64,000 nucleotides of DNA from an uncultured bacterium (GCA_950022495.1 CATLLJ010000010.1:16806-80805), one strand, 5' to 3'; shown: positions 17,372 to 25,970, counted from the first letter of the stretch. Made by a program: numbers and translations. Notes: a model not told the origin generated them from the sequence alone.

Positions 17372-20300
17372 ATGAAAGTTGATTCAGGCAAAAAAAGCAG
17401 TAAACTCGTTATTGACAGTACTAAAGGTACTGCTCCTATTGATGAACAATATACTGAAGGTTATTCTCAGGATATCATTGATCTTGCTATGCAATATAAA
17501 GGAAGTTACGGTTCTAAATATTCAGACGAATTTTACTTACAATATGCAAGCAGAGCTCTATCTATTTCTTCTTTAAAGGTTTCAGCAAGTCATATTGCCG
17601 GTAATGCGGCAAATTTGGCTATTCAAGATCCTGAATGGGCTGGTTATTCTTATGAAGAAATAATTCAGATGGAAAATAACGGATATAAAATTCCTCAAGA
17701 AGTTCTTTTATGGGCTCATGCTCAGGCTGAATCTGATGTTACTTCATATCAGTGTGTTACAGATTCATCAACTGCTGATGATGGCTCTACTGACCAATTA
17801 AACGCAGAATCAGATATTAATACAATCCTTGCAAATGCTCAAAAATATATTATTAAAGCAGAAAAAGCTGAAGAAGAAATCAAGGCTAAAACTGAAGAAT
17901 TTGAAGTTGTAAAAAATAAAGCATTACAAATTAAAAAAGACAACGAAGATTCTTTTAAAGAAGCATCTCAAAAAATGTCTAAAATGAAACAAGAATGGGA
18001 TGATTTAAACAAAAAAGCTAAAGAAGGTTCATTAACATCTACAGAAGAAAAAAGATATAACGAAATATCTAAATTAATATCAACTGATGCAAAGAAAAAT
18101 GTATCATCAAATCAATCTAATGTTGAAGCTTTAGATGAATTATTCGCAACTATGAACGGTTTAAATGATTTGATTGAGCAGGACAATGCTCTAGTTGAAG
18201 ATATCAAACAGGTTACTTCAAACCTTGGTAATATGGATAAATCTTATAATGACAATCAAAAGAAACATACAAATAAAGCAATTGCACCAACCAACGATGG
18301 TTTATTAGCACAAACTTTATTCGGTTTATTTGGACCGGCTGCAGTTCTTCAAAAAGCATATAAAGCCGGTGAAGATTTAGGAAAAAATGTTACTGAACTA
18401 GATGAAAATGCTAATAGTTCTGAAAGCATTGAAGTAGTTGGATTTGCAGAAGAATATAAAGCATCAATAGATGAACAAAAAGAACTTGCAGAAAAAGTTG
18501 ATGGTAATGGTACTGATAAATCAAGTGCCCCTAAAGTTAATAATAATCCATTAAGACGTGATTCCAGAGGTGCTTCATCAAATAAAGGTTCTAACTACAC
18601 CGCTGATGATCTTAGTGATGTAAGTTCTTCAGCAAGTCCAGTTAAAGGAATTGCCAAAGGCGTTTCAACTGCTACTAATATTGTTGGTAATGTTGGTGCT
18701 GCTGGTGCAGGTCTTGTTGGTGCCGGAATTGGTGGTCTTGGTATAGCTGCTAATGGTTTATTTAGTGCTATTGGTTGTGGCGGAATTTTAAACCCACTAA
18801 TGGTTCCAAGCTTAGTGTGTTTATGTGATGCTGCAGTTTGGAAATCTCTTTCTTCTATTGCAGAAACTACACTTGCTCAGGTTGCACTTGAAGTAGAGCA
18901 GGCTAATATTAAGAAAACTCTTAAAACTATTCAGAAAGATATGAAGAAAACTAATCAAGAAATGAAAAAGCTTCTTTCTGAATATAAATCATCAAGTAAA
19001 AAACATGAAAAAATTGTTCAATCTTATGAACTTACAGGCAATAAATTTAATGAATTGCAAGAACAAGAATTAAGAAGAAATGAAGAAATGCAAGCCGAAG
19101 AAGAATCTCAAAATGATGATGAAAAATCTTCAGGTGCTAAGCAAAATAAAAAAGATGATAATAACAGCAATTTATCTGAAATGTCAAATTTAGCCGGTCA
19201 AATGCAAGCATCTTCTATGCAAGATAAAATGTTAACCAAAAAGATGGATAAAAATATTAAAGCTAGAGATGCTATGGTTCGTAAAACTCAACAAAATGCT
19301 CAAAAGTTAACTACTAAAAATGAAAATTTCAAAGCTCAAAATAAAGAAAATAAAAAGATTGCAAATAAAGCTATGATTACTGGTGGAGCTACAGCCGTCG
19401 TTGCTGGAACAACTGCTCTGATGTCAAGCTTACAGCAATCAGCAGCTCAGCCATTATTATCAAATCCGTTTACTGCAGCTCTTGGTGCGGCAATAATCGC
19501 ATTGGATGTTGTTGGTATAGCTGCATCTATTTCTACCGGTATAATTGGTGCAACTTCTACTTTGCTTGGCGGTGTTGGTCGTATTTTAAGTAATGTTGCA
19601 GATGGTGCTATCAAGGATACAAACTCTGGTTTAAAAGATATTTCCGGTAATATTAATGATAACAATAAAGAACTTCGTGACATGAAAAAAGACGTAAAAA
19701 ATTGGGATAAATCAGAAGCTCCTAGATTTATGTTTTCACCAAGCGATAACAATAACAATGATTCAAAATCTTCAGGTTCAGGTTTCAAAGGTGTTCCTGG
19801 TAATGATTCAGCTCCGGCTGCATCTCCTGAAGTTGCTAAATCAGTTACTCCAAATATCCCTTCCCTAAATAATAATGCAAATACAGGTATTGCACCTCAA
19901 AATCAAGGTGCTGATAATAATGCACTTCCTGCACAACCTAAAGAAGATAAAAAACCACAAGGTGTTGAAGCTAAACAATCAGTTGTTAAATTTGAAAATT
20001 CTAACAATGAAACTCCTAAATCAATTGATGAAATTGCACAACAAAAATCAAATAAACAACAAAATTCAGCACAACAAAAACCTCAAGAAGCTAATGCTCC
20101 TCAAGAACGAGTTGAGAAAAAATCACCTTTAGTTAAAAATGCGGAAGCAAAAGCTAGCAAGGCTGTTTCTAATCCTGATAAGAAAAAAGCTGACAAACAA
20201 GATAAAAATAAAAAACAAGACAAAGCAGTTGCAGCTCAATCTAATGAACAAAAAATGAACCAGAAACTTGCAAATGAAAAGAATGATATTCTTGGCGAAT

Positions 20301-20854
20301 TAAGAGCTATCGAACGTGACAGCAAATCTGCTGAAAGCTCATCAGATAAAGTTGATGCACTTCTTAAAAATAATGCAGCTAAATCAAAATTATTGAAACA
20401 ACAATTTGATGGTTTAAATGCAGATGTTCAAAATATTAAAATTGACGAAAAGAATGCAAAATCTGTAAAAACTCTTCAAAAAGATTTTGAAAGAGATGCA
20501 AATGAAGTTGATAATATCGTAGTTGTTTTAAATAACAAAGCATCTAAATCAACTGTTGCATCAGATGAAAATCTTGAAGATGAAAAAGACATCAATAAAG
20601 ATGATATGATTTCAATTGTAAACGATGCAATTGGTGAAAAAGAACAAGAAAAAGTTCAAGAAGAAGAACTTGCAGAAGATACTAATATTCTTGCAGCTTC
20701 TGCATCAACAAATGTTAATGCTGCAAAAGATACAGTGACTGATGACAAAGCTGATAGAAAACTTGCAAGATTTAATAATGACAGCATTATTGAATCTAAG
20801 AAAAAACGTAAAAAAGTTCAAGCAGTTTCAGCTTCTTCTAATAAAAAAGCTTAG
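17372..20854 (+). CDS. Giant coiled-coil protein with two hydrophobic blocks
   Basis: 1160 residues, not recognised. Order: N-terminal helical domain (1-135); long coiled coil (150-330); polar linker; Gly/Ala-rich hydrophobic block (about 426-506, with GAAGAGLVGAGIGGLGIAANG); second coiled coil (506-668, KKTLKTIQKDMKKTNQEMKKLL); second hydrophobic block (668-746, with ALGAAIIALDVVGIAASIST); then a 400-residue Asn/Gln/Lys/Glu-rich tail with more coiled coil. There is no signal peptide. Two hydrophobic hairpins flanked by coiled coils is the plan of pore-forming translocators such as the SipB/YopB class, and also of tape-measure proteins, but this is architecture, not homology. Start ATG after AAAGGG. 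Transcribed alone. Confidence 0.88.
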   Translation: MKVDSGKKSSKLVIDSTKGTAPIDEQYTEGYSQDIIDLAMQYKGSYGSKYSDEFYLQYASRALSISSLKVSASHIAGNAANLAIQDPEWAGYSYEEIIQMENNGYKIPQEVLLWAHAQAESDVTSYQCVTDSSTADDGSTDQLNAESDINTILANAQKYIIKAEKAEEEIKAKTEEFEVVKNKALQIKKDNEDSFKEASQKMSKMKQEWDDLNKKAKEGSLTSTEEKRYNEISKLISTDAKKNVSSNQSNVEALDELFATMNGLNDLIEQDNALVEDIKQVTSNLGNMDKSYNDNQKKHTNKAIAPTNDGLLAQTLFGLFGPAAVLQKAYKAGEDLGKNVTELDENANSSESIEVVGFAEEYKASIDEQKELAEKVDGNGTDKSSAPKVNNNPLRRDSRGASSNKGSNYTADDLSDVSSSASPVKGIAKGVSTATNIVGNVGAAGAGLVGAGIGGLGIAANGLFSAIGCGGILNPLMVPSLVCLCDAAVWKSLSSIAETTLAQVALEVEQANIKKTLKTIQKDMKKTNQEMKKLLSEYKSSSKKHEKIVQSYELTGNKFNELQEQELRRNEEMQAEEESQNDDEKSSGAKQNKKDDNNSNLSEMSNLAGQMQASSMQDKMLTKKMDKNIKARDAMVRKTQQNAQKLTTKNENFKAQNKENKKIANKAMITGGATAVVAGTTALMSSLQQSAAQPLLSNPFTAALGAAIIALDVVGIAASISTGIIGATSTLLGGVGRILSNVADGAIKDTNSGLKDISGNINDNNKELRDMKKDVKNWDKSEAPRFMFSPSDNNNNDSKSSGSGFKGVPGNDSAPAASPEVAKSVTPNIPSLNNNANTGIAPQNQGADNNALPAQPKEDKKPQGVEAKQSVVKFENSNNETPKSIDEIAQQKSNKQQNSAQQKPQEANAPQERVEKKSPLVKNAEAKASKAVSNPDKKKADKQDKNKKQDKAVAAQSNEQKMNQKLANEKNDILGELRAIERDSKSAESSSDKVDALLKNNAAKSKLLKQQFDGLNADVQNIKIDEKNAKSVKTLQKDFERDANEVDNIVVVLNNKASKSTVASDENLEDEKDINKDDMISIVNDAIGEKEQEKVQEEELAEDTNILAASASTNVNAAKDTVTDDKADRKLARFNNDSIIESKKKRKKVQAVSASSNKKA

Positions 20855-20863
20855 ATTTTAGAA

Positions 20864-21034
20864 TTATTTAGTGTCGTCTTTTTCAAGATTTTTAAGAGCA
20901 TATTCACAACATTGTTTAACAAGGTTATTTAATGAAACCCCTTTATTTTGAGCAACTATGGATAATTGTTCAATCAGTTCTAAAGGTAAACGAAATGTTT
21001 TATTGACCATTTCGGGTTTTTCAATTTTAAACAT
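20864..21034 (-). CDS. Ribbon-helix-helix protein
   Basis: 56 residues from MFKIEKPEM, with a strong GAGGTGATT Shine-Dalgarno; the longer frame to 21097 was rejected. VNKTFRLPLELIEQLSIVAQ and KGVSLNNLVKQCCEYAL form the beta strand and two helices of the Arc/CopG/MetJ fold, binding DNA as a dimer through the strand. No toxin partner is adjacent, so it is more likely a lone regulator than an antitoxin. Its stop lies ten bases from the convergent coiled-coil gene. Confidence 0.82.
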   Translation of the reverse strand: MFKIEKPEMVNKTFRLPLELIEQLSIVAQNKGVSLNNLVKQCCEYALKNLEKDDTK

Positions 21035-21157
21035 AATCACCTCACTTAGTTTAATTCTTGCATGTTTAACAATTAAGAAAAACACGTTATTAAACATGTG
21101 TAAATTACACTTGTATTAATATGTGTAATATGGTATTTTTAAATAAAAGGAGGCAGT

Positions 21158-21862
21158 ATGAAAAAAGCTTTTACATTAGCAGAAGTTTTAATTACTCTTG
21201 GTGTTATTGGTGTTGTTTCGGCTATTACATTACCGGGTATGCTTACTAATTTTAAGAAAAGAGAAACTGTTGCAAAAGTAAAAGCGGCATATAGCATTTT
21301 TTCTCAGGCTGTCAAGTTATCTATTGAGTATAATGATGAGGTGGGCGGTTGGGATTTTTCAAATGACGCAAATGTTGCAGAAAGATATATTATCCCATAT
21401 CTGACAGGTGTAACAAGATATAATAGACCACTTAGTACTATTCCAATGCGAACCCTTTCATCGCAGGGCAATGCTGAAGGTAACAGGTATCTCGATTGGA
21501 GTTGGAATATTTCGTCTCATCCTGTTTATATGCTGCAGAATGGCATGTTTTTTACTTTTACAAATTCAAATGATGGGTATCCAACAATTGTTGTTGATAT
21601 TAATGGTCCGAAAAAGCCTAATATAATGGGCATAGATGGATTTGCTTTCTGGATAGATCCTGAAACTTCTTCTGTTGTGCCGGCAGGTGCTAAATATTCC
21701 AGAGATGTGGTTTTAGGAAAATCTGGTTCATTGGTCAGAGTCTGTAAGAGAGATAGCAGCTGGCAATATTATCGAGGTGGGTATTGTGCAGCTCTTATGC
21801 AAAAAGATGGCTGGTCAATATCTTCTGATTACCCGTGGGGAAATGGTAATTTAACGAGATAA
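21158..21862 (+). CDS. Type II secretion/type IV pilus pseudopilin
   Basis: 234 residues. A very short leader MKKA precedes the prepilin site A^FTLAE (Glu at +5), so Ala replaces the usual Gly at -1. The hydrophobic helix ITLGVIGVVSAITLP follows. The globular part shares WDF, IVVDING...NIMGIDGFAF, paired Cys residues and the ending DGWSISSDYPW with the other two pseudopilins here, but adds GNGNLTR at the C-terminus. AAAGGAGG precedes the start. It lies alone. Confidence 0.92.
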   Translation: MKKAFTLAEVLITLGVIGVVSAITLPGMLTNFKKRETVAKVKAAYSIFSQAVKLSIEYNDEVGGWDFSNDANVAERYIIPYLTGVTRYNRPLSTIPMRTLSSQGNAEGNRYLDWSWNISSHPVYMLQNGMFFTFTNSNDGYPTIVVDINGPKKPNIMGIDGFAFWIDPETSSVVPAGAKYSRDVVLGKSGSLVRVCKRDSSWQYYRGGYCAALMQKDGWSISSDYPWGNGNLTR

Positions 21863-21880
21863 AATTAATTTATTGTATAT

Positions 21881-22050
21881 AATGGATTGCCACGTGCTAA
21901 AGCCTAAAGCCTCGCAAAGACTTAGCTCGTATTGTCATTGCGAGGAGTGAAACGACGAAACAATCCATTAAAAGTATTACGACATTGCGAGGGGAAAATC
22001 GAACAGGTGTATTAATTTACTTTTACATTTACCCCCGAAGCAATCCATTT
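21881..22050. repeat. Two-unit dispersed repeat with inverted arms
   Basis: AATGGATTG (21881) and CAATCCATT (21961) are inverted ends of a unit whose inner arms CCTCGCAA (21910) and TTGCGAGG (21938) also pair. The core GTCATTGCGAGGAGTGAAAC belongs to a known type of bacterial intergenic repeat. A second, degenerate unit (CATTGCGAGGGG to CAATCCATTTT) follows up to 22050. Confidence 0.75.
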
Positions 22051-22065
22051 TAGAAACTCTATTAC

Positions 22066-22104
22066 AAAAAGCGAGTGTGGGAAAAATTCTCACACTCGCT
22101 TTTT
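22066..22104. terminator. Strong bidirectional terminator
   Basis: A perfect 14-bp stem (AAAAAGCGAGTGTG with its complement) with A- and T-runs on both sides. It serves adhE on the minus strand. Confidence 0.9.
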
Positions 22105-22123
22105 GTATGTTTTATTAAATCAA

Positions 22124-24811
22124 TTATTTTGATTTTTTAGCTGTAGGGTAGTAATCTCTTACAACACCTTCAAATGCATCGATATAAATTTGTTTCATAT
22201 CTGACATTAGAGGGTATGCAGGGTTAGCACCTGTACATTGGTCGTCGAATGCTAATTCAACCATTTCGTCTAACTTAGCGTAGAATTGTTCTTCTGTTAC
22301 GCCGAAGTCTTTGATTGAATTTGGAAGGTTAACAGCTTTCATAAGTTTGTCAACTGCTTCAATTAACAATTCAACTTTTTCGTCATCATTCTTACCGCCC
22401 AATCCTAATTCGTCAGCGATTTGACCGTATTTAGTTTTAGCGTTAGGGAATTTGTATTGAGGGAAAGTTGCTTGTTTTTTAGGAGCATCAACAGCGTTGT
22501 ATTTGATAACCTGTCTGATTAACAATGCGTTAGCAACACCGTGAGGAACGTTGAACATAGCACCTAATTTGTGAGCCATTGAGTGGCACAATCCTAAGAA
22601 TGAGTTAGCAAATGCCATACCTGCAATTGTTGCAGCGTAGTGCATTTTTTCTCTTGCGATAGGATCGTTAGCACCTTCAGACCATGATCTTTCAAGGTAT
22701 CTGAATACAAGTTTTGTAGCTTCTAAAGCATTTGAATTTGTGAAGTTTGTAGCCATACAAGAAACATAAGCTTCAATTGCGTGAACTAATGCGTCAATAC
22801 CTGATGCTGCTGTTAAACCTTTTGGCATACCGTCAACAAAGTTAGGGTCAACAATTGCCATATTAGGAGTTAAAGCGTAATCAGCGATTGCGTATTTAAC
22901 GTGAGTTTCATCATCAGTGATGATTGCAAACGGTGTAACTTCTGAACCTGTACCTGAAGTTGTAGGGATAGCAACCATAGTAGCTTTTTTACCCAATTCA
23001 GGGATAGCACAAATTCTTTTTCTGATATCCATGAATCTCATTGCGATATCTTCAAAGTTTGTATCAGGTTGTTCATATAATAACCACATAATTTTAGCAG
23101 CATCCATTGGAGAACCGCCACCTAATGAAATGATAACATCAGGTTCGTATGGTCTAATGATTTCCATAGCTTGATTGATTGTAGAAAGTGTTGGATCCGG
23201 TTTAACATCAAAGAAGATTTGGTGGTCAATTCCGATTTCATCCAATACGTTAACGATAGCATCAACTGCACCTGAATTGAATAAGAATCTGTCAGTTACA
23301 ATAAATGCACGTTTTTTACCTTGAAGTTCACGAAGAGCTAAATCAATAGCACCTCTCTTGAAGTAAACTTTTGGCGGAACTTTGAACCATAACATGTTTT
23401 CTCTCCTTTCAGCAACTGTTTTGTAATTTAATAAGTGTTCAACACCTACGTTACCTGAAACAGCGTTGCCGCCCCAAGATCCGCAGCCAAGTGTTAATGA
23501 TGGTTCTAATTTGAAGTTATATAAGTCTCCGATACCACCTTGAGATGATGGAGAGTTGATTAATACTCTGCAAGAAGGCATTTTCTTAGCATAAGTGTCA
23601 ATTCTTTCGCTGTGACGAGCATCAGTGTAAAGAACTGATGTGTGACCTGCTCCACCGTGTGATACTAAGAAGTAAGCTTTTTCAGTAGCATCTTCAAAAT
23701 CACTTGCTCTATATAATGAAAGGATTGGAGAAAGTTTTTCTCTTGAGAATGGGTCTTCCCAATCTACAGTTGGTCTTTCAGCTAAAAGAACTTTAGCATT
23801 TTCCGGAACTTCAAAACCTGAAAGTTCAGCAATTCTATGAGCAGATTGACCAACGATGTCAGGGTGTGCTGTACCGCGTTTTGGATCGATGAATGGAAGA
23901 TCAATCATTTTTTGTTGTTCTTGTTCATTTACAAGATATGCACCACGGTATTCAAATTCTTTTTTAACTTCTTCGTAAACACTGTCAACAACGATAACTG
24001 ATTGTTCAGAAGCACAAATCATACCGTTATCAAAAGTTTTTGACATAAGAATTGAAGAAACAGCCATTTTAATATCAGCAGTTTCGTCAATAACAGCAGA
24101 AGTGTTACCAGGACCAACACCTAATGCAGGGTTGCCTGAAGAGTATGCAGCTTTAACCATACCAGGACCGCCTGTTGCTAAGATACAGTCGATATGAGGG
24201 TGATGCATTAATTGGCTTGATAAGTCAATTGAAGGAACATCAATCCATCCGATAATATCTTCCGGAGCACCGGCTTTAACTGCAGCTTCAAGAACTAATT
24301 TTGCAGCAGCAATTGTGCATTCTTTTGCTCTAGGGTGTGGTGAGAAGATGATTGCGTTTCTTGTTTTTAAAGCAATTAATGATTTAAAAATTGCAGTTGA
24401 AGTAGGGTTTGTTGTAGGGATGATACCTGCCAAAACACCAAGAGGTTCTGCAACAATTTTAGTACCATTTGCTTTATCTTCTTTAATGATACCGCAAGTT
24501 TTTGCGTTTTTGTGTTTGTTGTAGATGTATTCTGATGCAAAGTGGTTTTTGATGATTTTATCTTCTAAAACACCCATACCTGTTTCATTAACAGCCATTC
24601 TTGCAAGAGGAATACGAGCTTTATCAGCAGCAGTTGCGGCTGCTTTGAAAATTTTATCAACTTGTTCTTGAGAGAAAGTTGCATAAAGTTTTTGAGCTTT
24701 TCTAACTCTTTCAATTAGAAGTTCTAATTGTTCTGCGTTGTCAACAAGACCAGACTTAGCGTTTAAAGTCTCTTCAAGTTTTTCAACATTCTTTTTGCTT
24801 TTTGTTGTCAT
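22124..24811 (-). CDS. adhE: Bifunctional aldehyde-alcohol dehydrogenase
   Basis: 895 residues, full length. The N-terminal CoA-acylating aldehyde dehydrogenase (1-450) reduces acetyl-CoA to acetaldehyde; its catalytic Cys lies in NGMICASEQ near residue 262. The C-terminal iron alcohol dehydrogenase (460-895) reduces acetaldehyde to ethanol, with the NAD loop GGGSPMDAAK and metal ligands in SFLGLCHSMAHKLGAMF and NVPHGVANA. Together they oxidise two NADH per acetyl-CoA; in other bacteria AdhE forms long spirosomes. AAAGGAGA precedes the ATG, and a Rex/CRP-like operator lies about 70-86 bases upstream. Monocistronic. Confidence 0.97.
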   Translation of the reverse strand: MTTKSKKNVEKLEETLNAKSGLVDNAEQLELLIERVRKAQKLYATFSQEQVDKIFKAAATAADKARIPLARMAVNETGMGVLEDKIIKNHFASEYIYNKHKNAKTCGIIKEDKANGTKIVAEPLGVLAGIIPTTNPTSTAIFKSLIALKTRNAIIFSPHPRAKECTIAAAKLVLEAAVKAGAPEDIIGWIDVPSIDLSSQLMHHPHIDCILATGGPGMVKAAYSSGNPALGVGPGNTSAVIDETADIKMAVSSILMSKTFDNGMICASEQSVIVVDSVYEEVKKEFEYRGAYLVNEQEQQKMIDLPFIDPKRGTAHPDIVGQSAHRIAELSGFEVPENAKVLLAERPTVDWEDPFSREKLSPILSLYRASDFEDATEKAYFLVSHGGAGHTSVLYTDARHSERIDTYAKKMPSCRVLINSPSSQGGIGDLYNFKLEPSLTLGCGSWGGNAVSGNVGVEHLLNYKTVAERRENMLWFKVPPKVYFKRGAIDLALRELQGKKRAFIVTDRFLFNSGAVDAIVNVLDEIGIDHQIFFDVKPDPTLSTINQAMEIIRPYEPDVIISLGGGSPMDAAKIMWLLYEQPDTNFEDIAMRFMDIRKRICAIPELGKKATMVAIPTTSGTGSEVTPFAIITDDETHVKYAIADYALTPNMAIVDPNFVDGMPKGLTAASGIDALVHAIEAYVSCMATNFTNSNALEATKLVFRYLERSWSEGANDPIAREKMHYAATIAGMAFANSFLGLCHSMAHKLGAMFNVPHGVANALLIRQVIKYNAVDAPKKQATFPQYKFPNAKTKYGQIADELGLGGKNDDEKVELLIEAVDKLMKAVNLPNSIKDFGVTEEQFYAKLDEMVELAFDDQCTGANPAYPLMSDMKQIYIDAFEGVVRDYYPTAKKSK

Positions 24812-24879
24812 ATTTTGTCTCCTTTTTATAACACAGCATTCTATATATTATTAATTATATGTGTATCTGTATATCTAAT

Positions 24880-24897
24880 TTGTGATTTTTATCACAA
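24880..24897 (-). promoter_or_regulatory. Rex- or CRP-like operator of adhE
   Basis: TTGTGATTTTTATCACAA is a perfect 7-bp inverted repeat with a 4-base spacer, matching both the Rex pattern (TTGTGA-N6-TCACAA) and the CRP pattern (TGTGA-N6-TCACA). A TATAAT for adhE lies at 24854-24859 on the minus strand; its -35 position (24877-24882) overlaps the operator, which favours a repressor. Rex control of adhE is known in Firmicutes. Confidence 0.65.
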
Positions 24898-24964
24898 TTA
24901 CATTTTACTGTAAAGTTAATTAAAAATCAAGTGTATAGTTTACAATCTTTATGTTTTCTTTATG

Positions 24965-25222
24965 TTATGCAGCGGCATGCTGAAAAGCCCTATGTTTATG
25001 CATCTTACGGGTTGGGTTTTGCTGTGCTCGGTTAAATTACTCATTTCGCTTCGCTGGTATTCGTTTTTAACACTCGCACCTTACTGGACTACGCTTCGCT
25101 TCGCCCTACGCAAAATTTTACGCCCTCGCATTAAACGCCAGCACTCACACTTGCGTCAAGACTTATTGTCTTGCCGACGCGTGTTCGACTCTCACTCCGC
25201 TCGTGGCTCTGCTCGGGCTTGC
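24965..25222. repeat. G+C-rich non-coding island
   Basis: Roughly half G+C in a region that is otherwise about one third. It contains repeated CGCTTCGC blocks (near 25048 and 25091) and a small CAAGAC/GTCTTG hairpin. A frame across it lacks a Shine-Dalgarno and has an implausible Arg/Leu/Ser-rich product, so it is not called as a gene. It ends at a minus-strand terminator. Confidence 0.5.
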
Positions 25223-25247
25223 AAAAAAAGAGCCTCGGTTGAGGCTC
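25223..25247 (-). terminator. Minus-strand terminator at end of island
   Basis: GAGCCTC and GAGGCTC form a 7-bp stem with a four-base loop; the seven As on its left act as the U-run on the minus strand. No minus-strand gene is seen upstream between 25248 and 25579. Confidence 0.7.
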
Positions 25248-25472
25248 GTTGGAATTAAGAATAGCTGGAAGTATGAAAAAGATTAATTTTATTAAACGAT
25301 GTACATATATTTAAAACAATTGGACAGATGAGCAGTTTATATTATCTTATCAGGCTATATTTTTTATTTAATTTTTTGCAATTTCAAATTTGCTACAACG
25401 GTAGAAATCAAGAATAAGTGTATTTTTGGCACTTTATGCCCAAATATGCATAAAAACTATATTTACAGACTG

Positions 25473-25524
25473 TTAACAAAAGTTTACAATAGGGGTTGAC
25501 AAATAAAAGTTCATCGTGTATAGT
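25473..25524 (+). promoter_or_regulatory. Consensus promoter with upstream direct repeats
   Basis: TTGACA (25496-25501), 17-base spacer, TATAGT (25519-25524). Just upstream TTAACA (25473) and TTACAA (25484) are 11 bases apart, with TTACAG at 25463: a PhoB/OmpR-like array ending at the -35 box. The stretch 25248-25460 holds no gene. Confidence 0.75.
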
Positions 25525-25539
25525 AAAAATTGTTAGATG

Positions 25540-25558
25540 AAGTGTTAATTGAACACTT
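25540..25558 (+). promoter_or_regulatory. 5' leader stem-loop
   Basis: AAGTGTT and AACACTT pair around AATTG in the leader, a few bases upstream of the AAAGGAG of the 25580 gene. It could stabilise the mRNA or affect ribosome loading. Confidence 0.5.
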
Positions 25559-25579
25559 AATAACGAAAGGAGATTAGAG

Positions 25580-25873
25580 ATGATTACTATAAATCCTGTA
25601 AACTTTAATAATAAAAAATATATTACTTTCGGCGAAGGTAATTTAAATAACGTTAATTCTAAAGTTGGTTTAATGGCTTTGGACAAAAAACCTAACGCTA
25701 AAATCAACTTTGAAAAAGATATGTATATAACTAAACAGGCTGATTCTGTTCAGTCTAATCCTATAAAAGCTATTGGATACAATATTGTTAAGGCTTATAA
25801 TATACTTTGCACTCCTAGAAGACGTGCAACCCAAACCGAATCAAAATATATTCACATCCCATATATGGCATAG
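25580..25873 (+). CDS. Small unknown protein with N-terminal TFGEG motif
   Basis: 97 residues, not recognised. It begins MITINPVNFNNKKYITFGEG, then a Lys/Asn-rich polar stretch, and ends in a basic segment (CTPRRRATQ) and YIHIPYMA. No membrane segment. It has the best sigma-70 promoter in the window, a leader hairpin, AAAGGAG, and its own terminator, suggesting a highly and specifically expressed single gene. The short aromatic-Gly motif near the N-terminus recurs in other unknown proteins here (QFTG, SFNG, FTGG). Confidence 0.82.
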   Translation: MITINPVNFNNKKYITFGEGNLNNVNSKVGLMALDKKPNAKINFEKDMYITKQADSVQSNPIKAIGYNIVKAYNILCTPRRRATQTESKYIHIPYMA

Positions 25874-25918
25874 TGAATTTCACCAAAATGAATAGACTTA
25901 ACTCTTTATTTACCCCTA

Positions 25919-25958
25919 TATAACCGAAACAATTACCCCAATTGCGGAGGTTATTTTT
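25919..25958 (+). terminator. Terminator after 25580 gene
   Basis: ATAACC pairs with GGTTAT outside an inner CAATT/AATTG stem, followed by TTTTT. Confidence 0.8.
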
Positions 25959-25970
25959 TAAAAAATTATA

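Noticed and set aside
20864..21034. Toxin-antitoxin module with the RHH protein
   Set aside because: No second small gene is adjacent or overlapping; neighbours are a large coiled-coil gene and a pseudopilin.
25190..25206. tRNA T-arm-like GTTCGACTC in the G+C island
   Set aside because: The flanking five-base stem does not pair, and no acceptor or anticodon arm can be drawn.
24962..25258. 98-codon plus-strand frame over the G+C-rich island
   Set aside because: No ribosome site, Arg/Leu/Ser-rich product with no recognisable pattern, and the region holds repeats and a minus-strand terminator.
25408..25707. 99-codon minus-strand frame
   Set aside because: Lies antisense to the strong promoter and to the start of the 25580 gene, with no own ribosome site.
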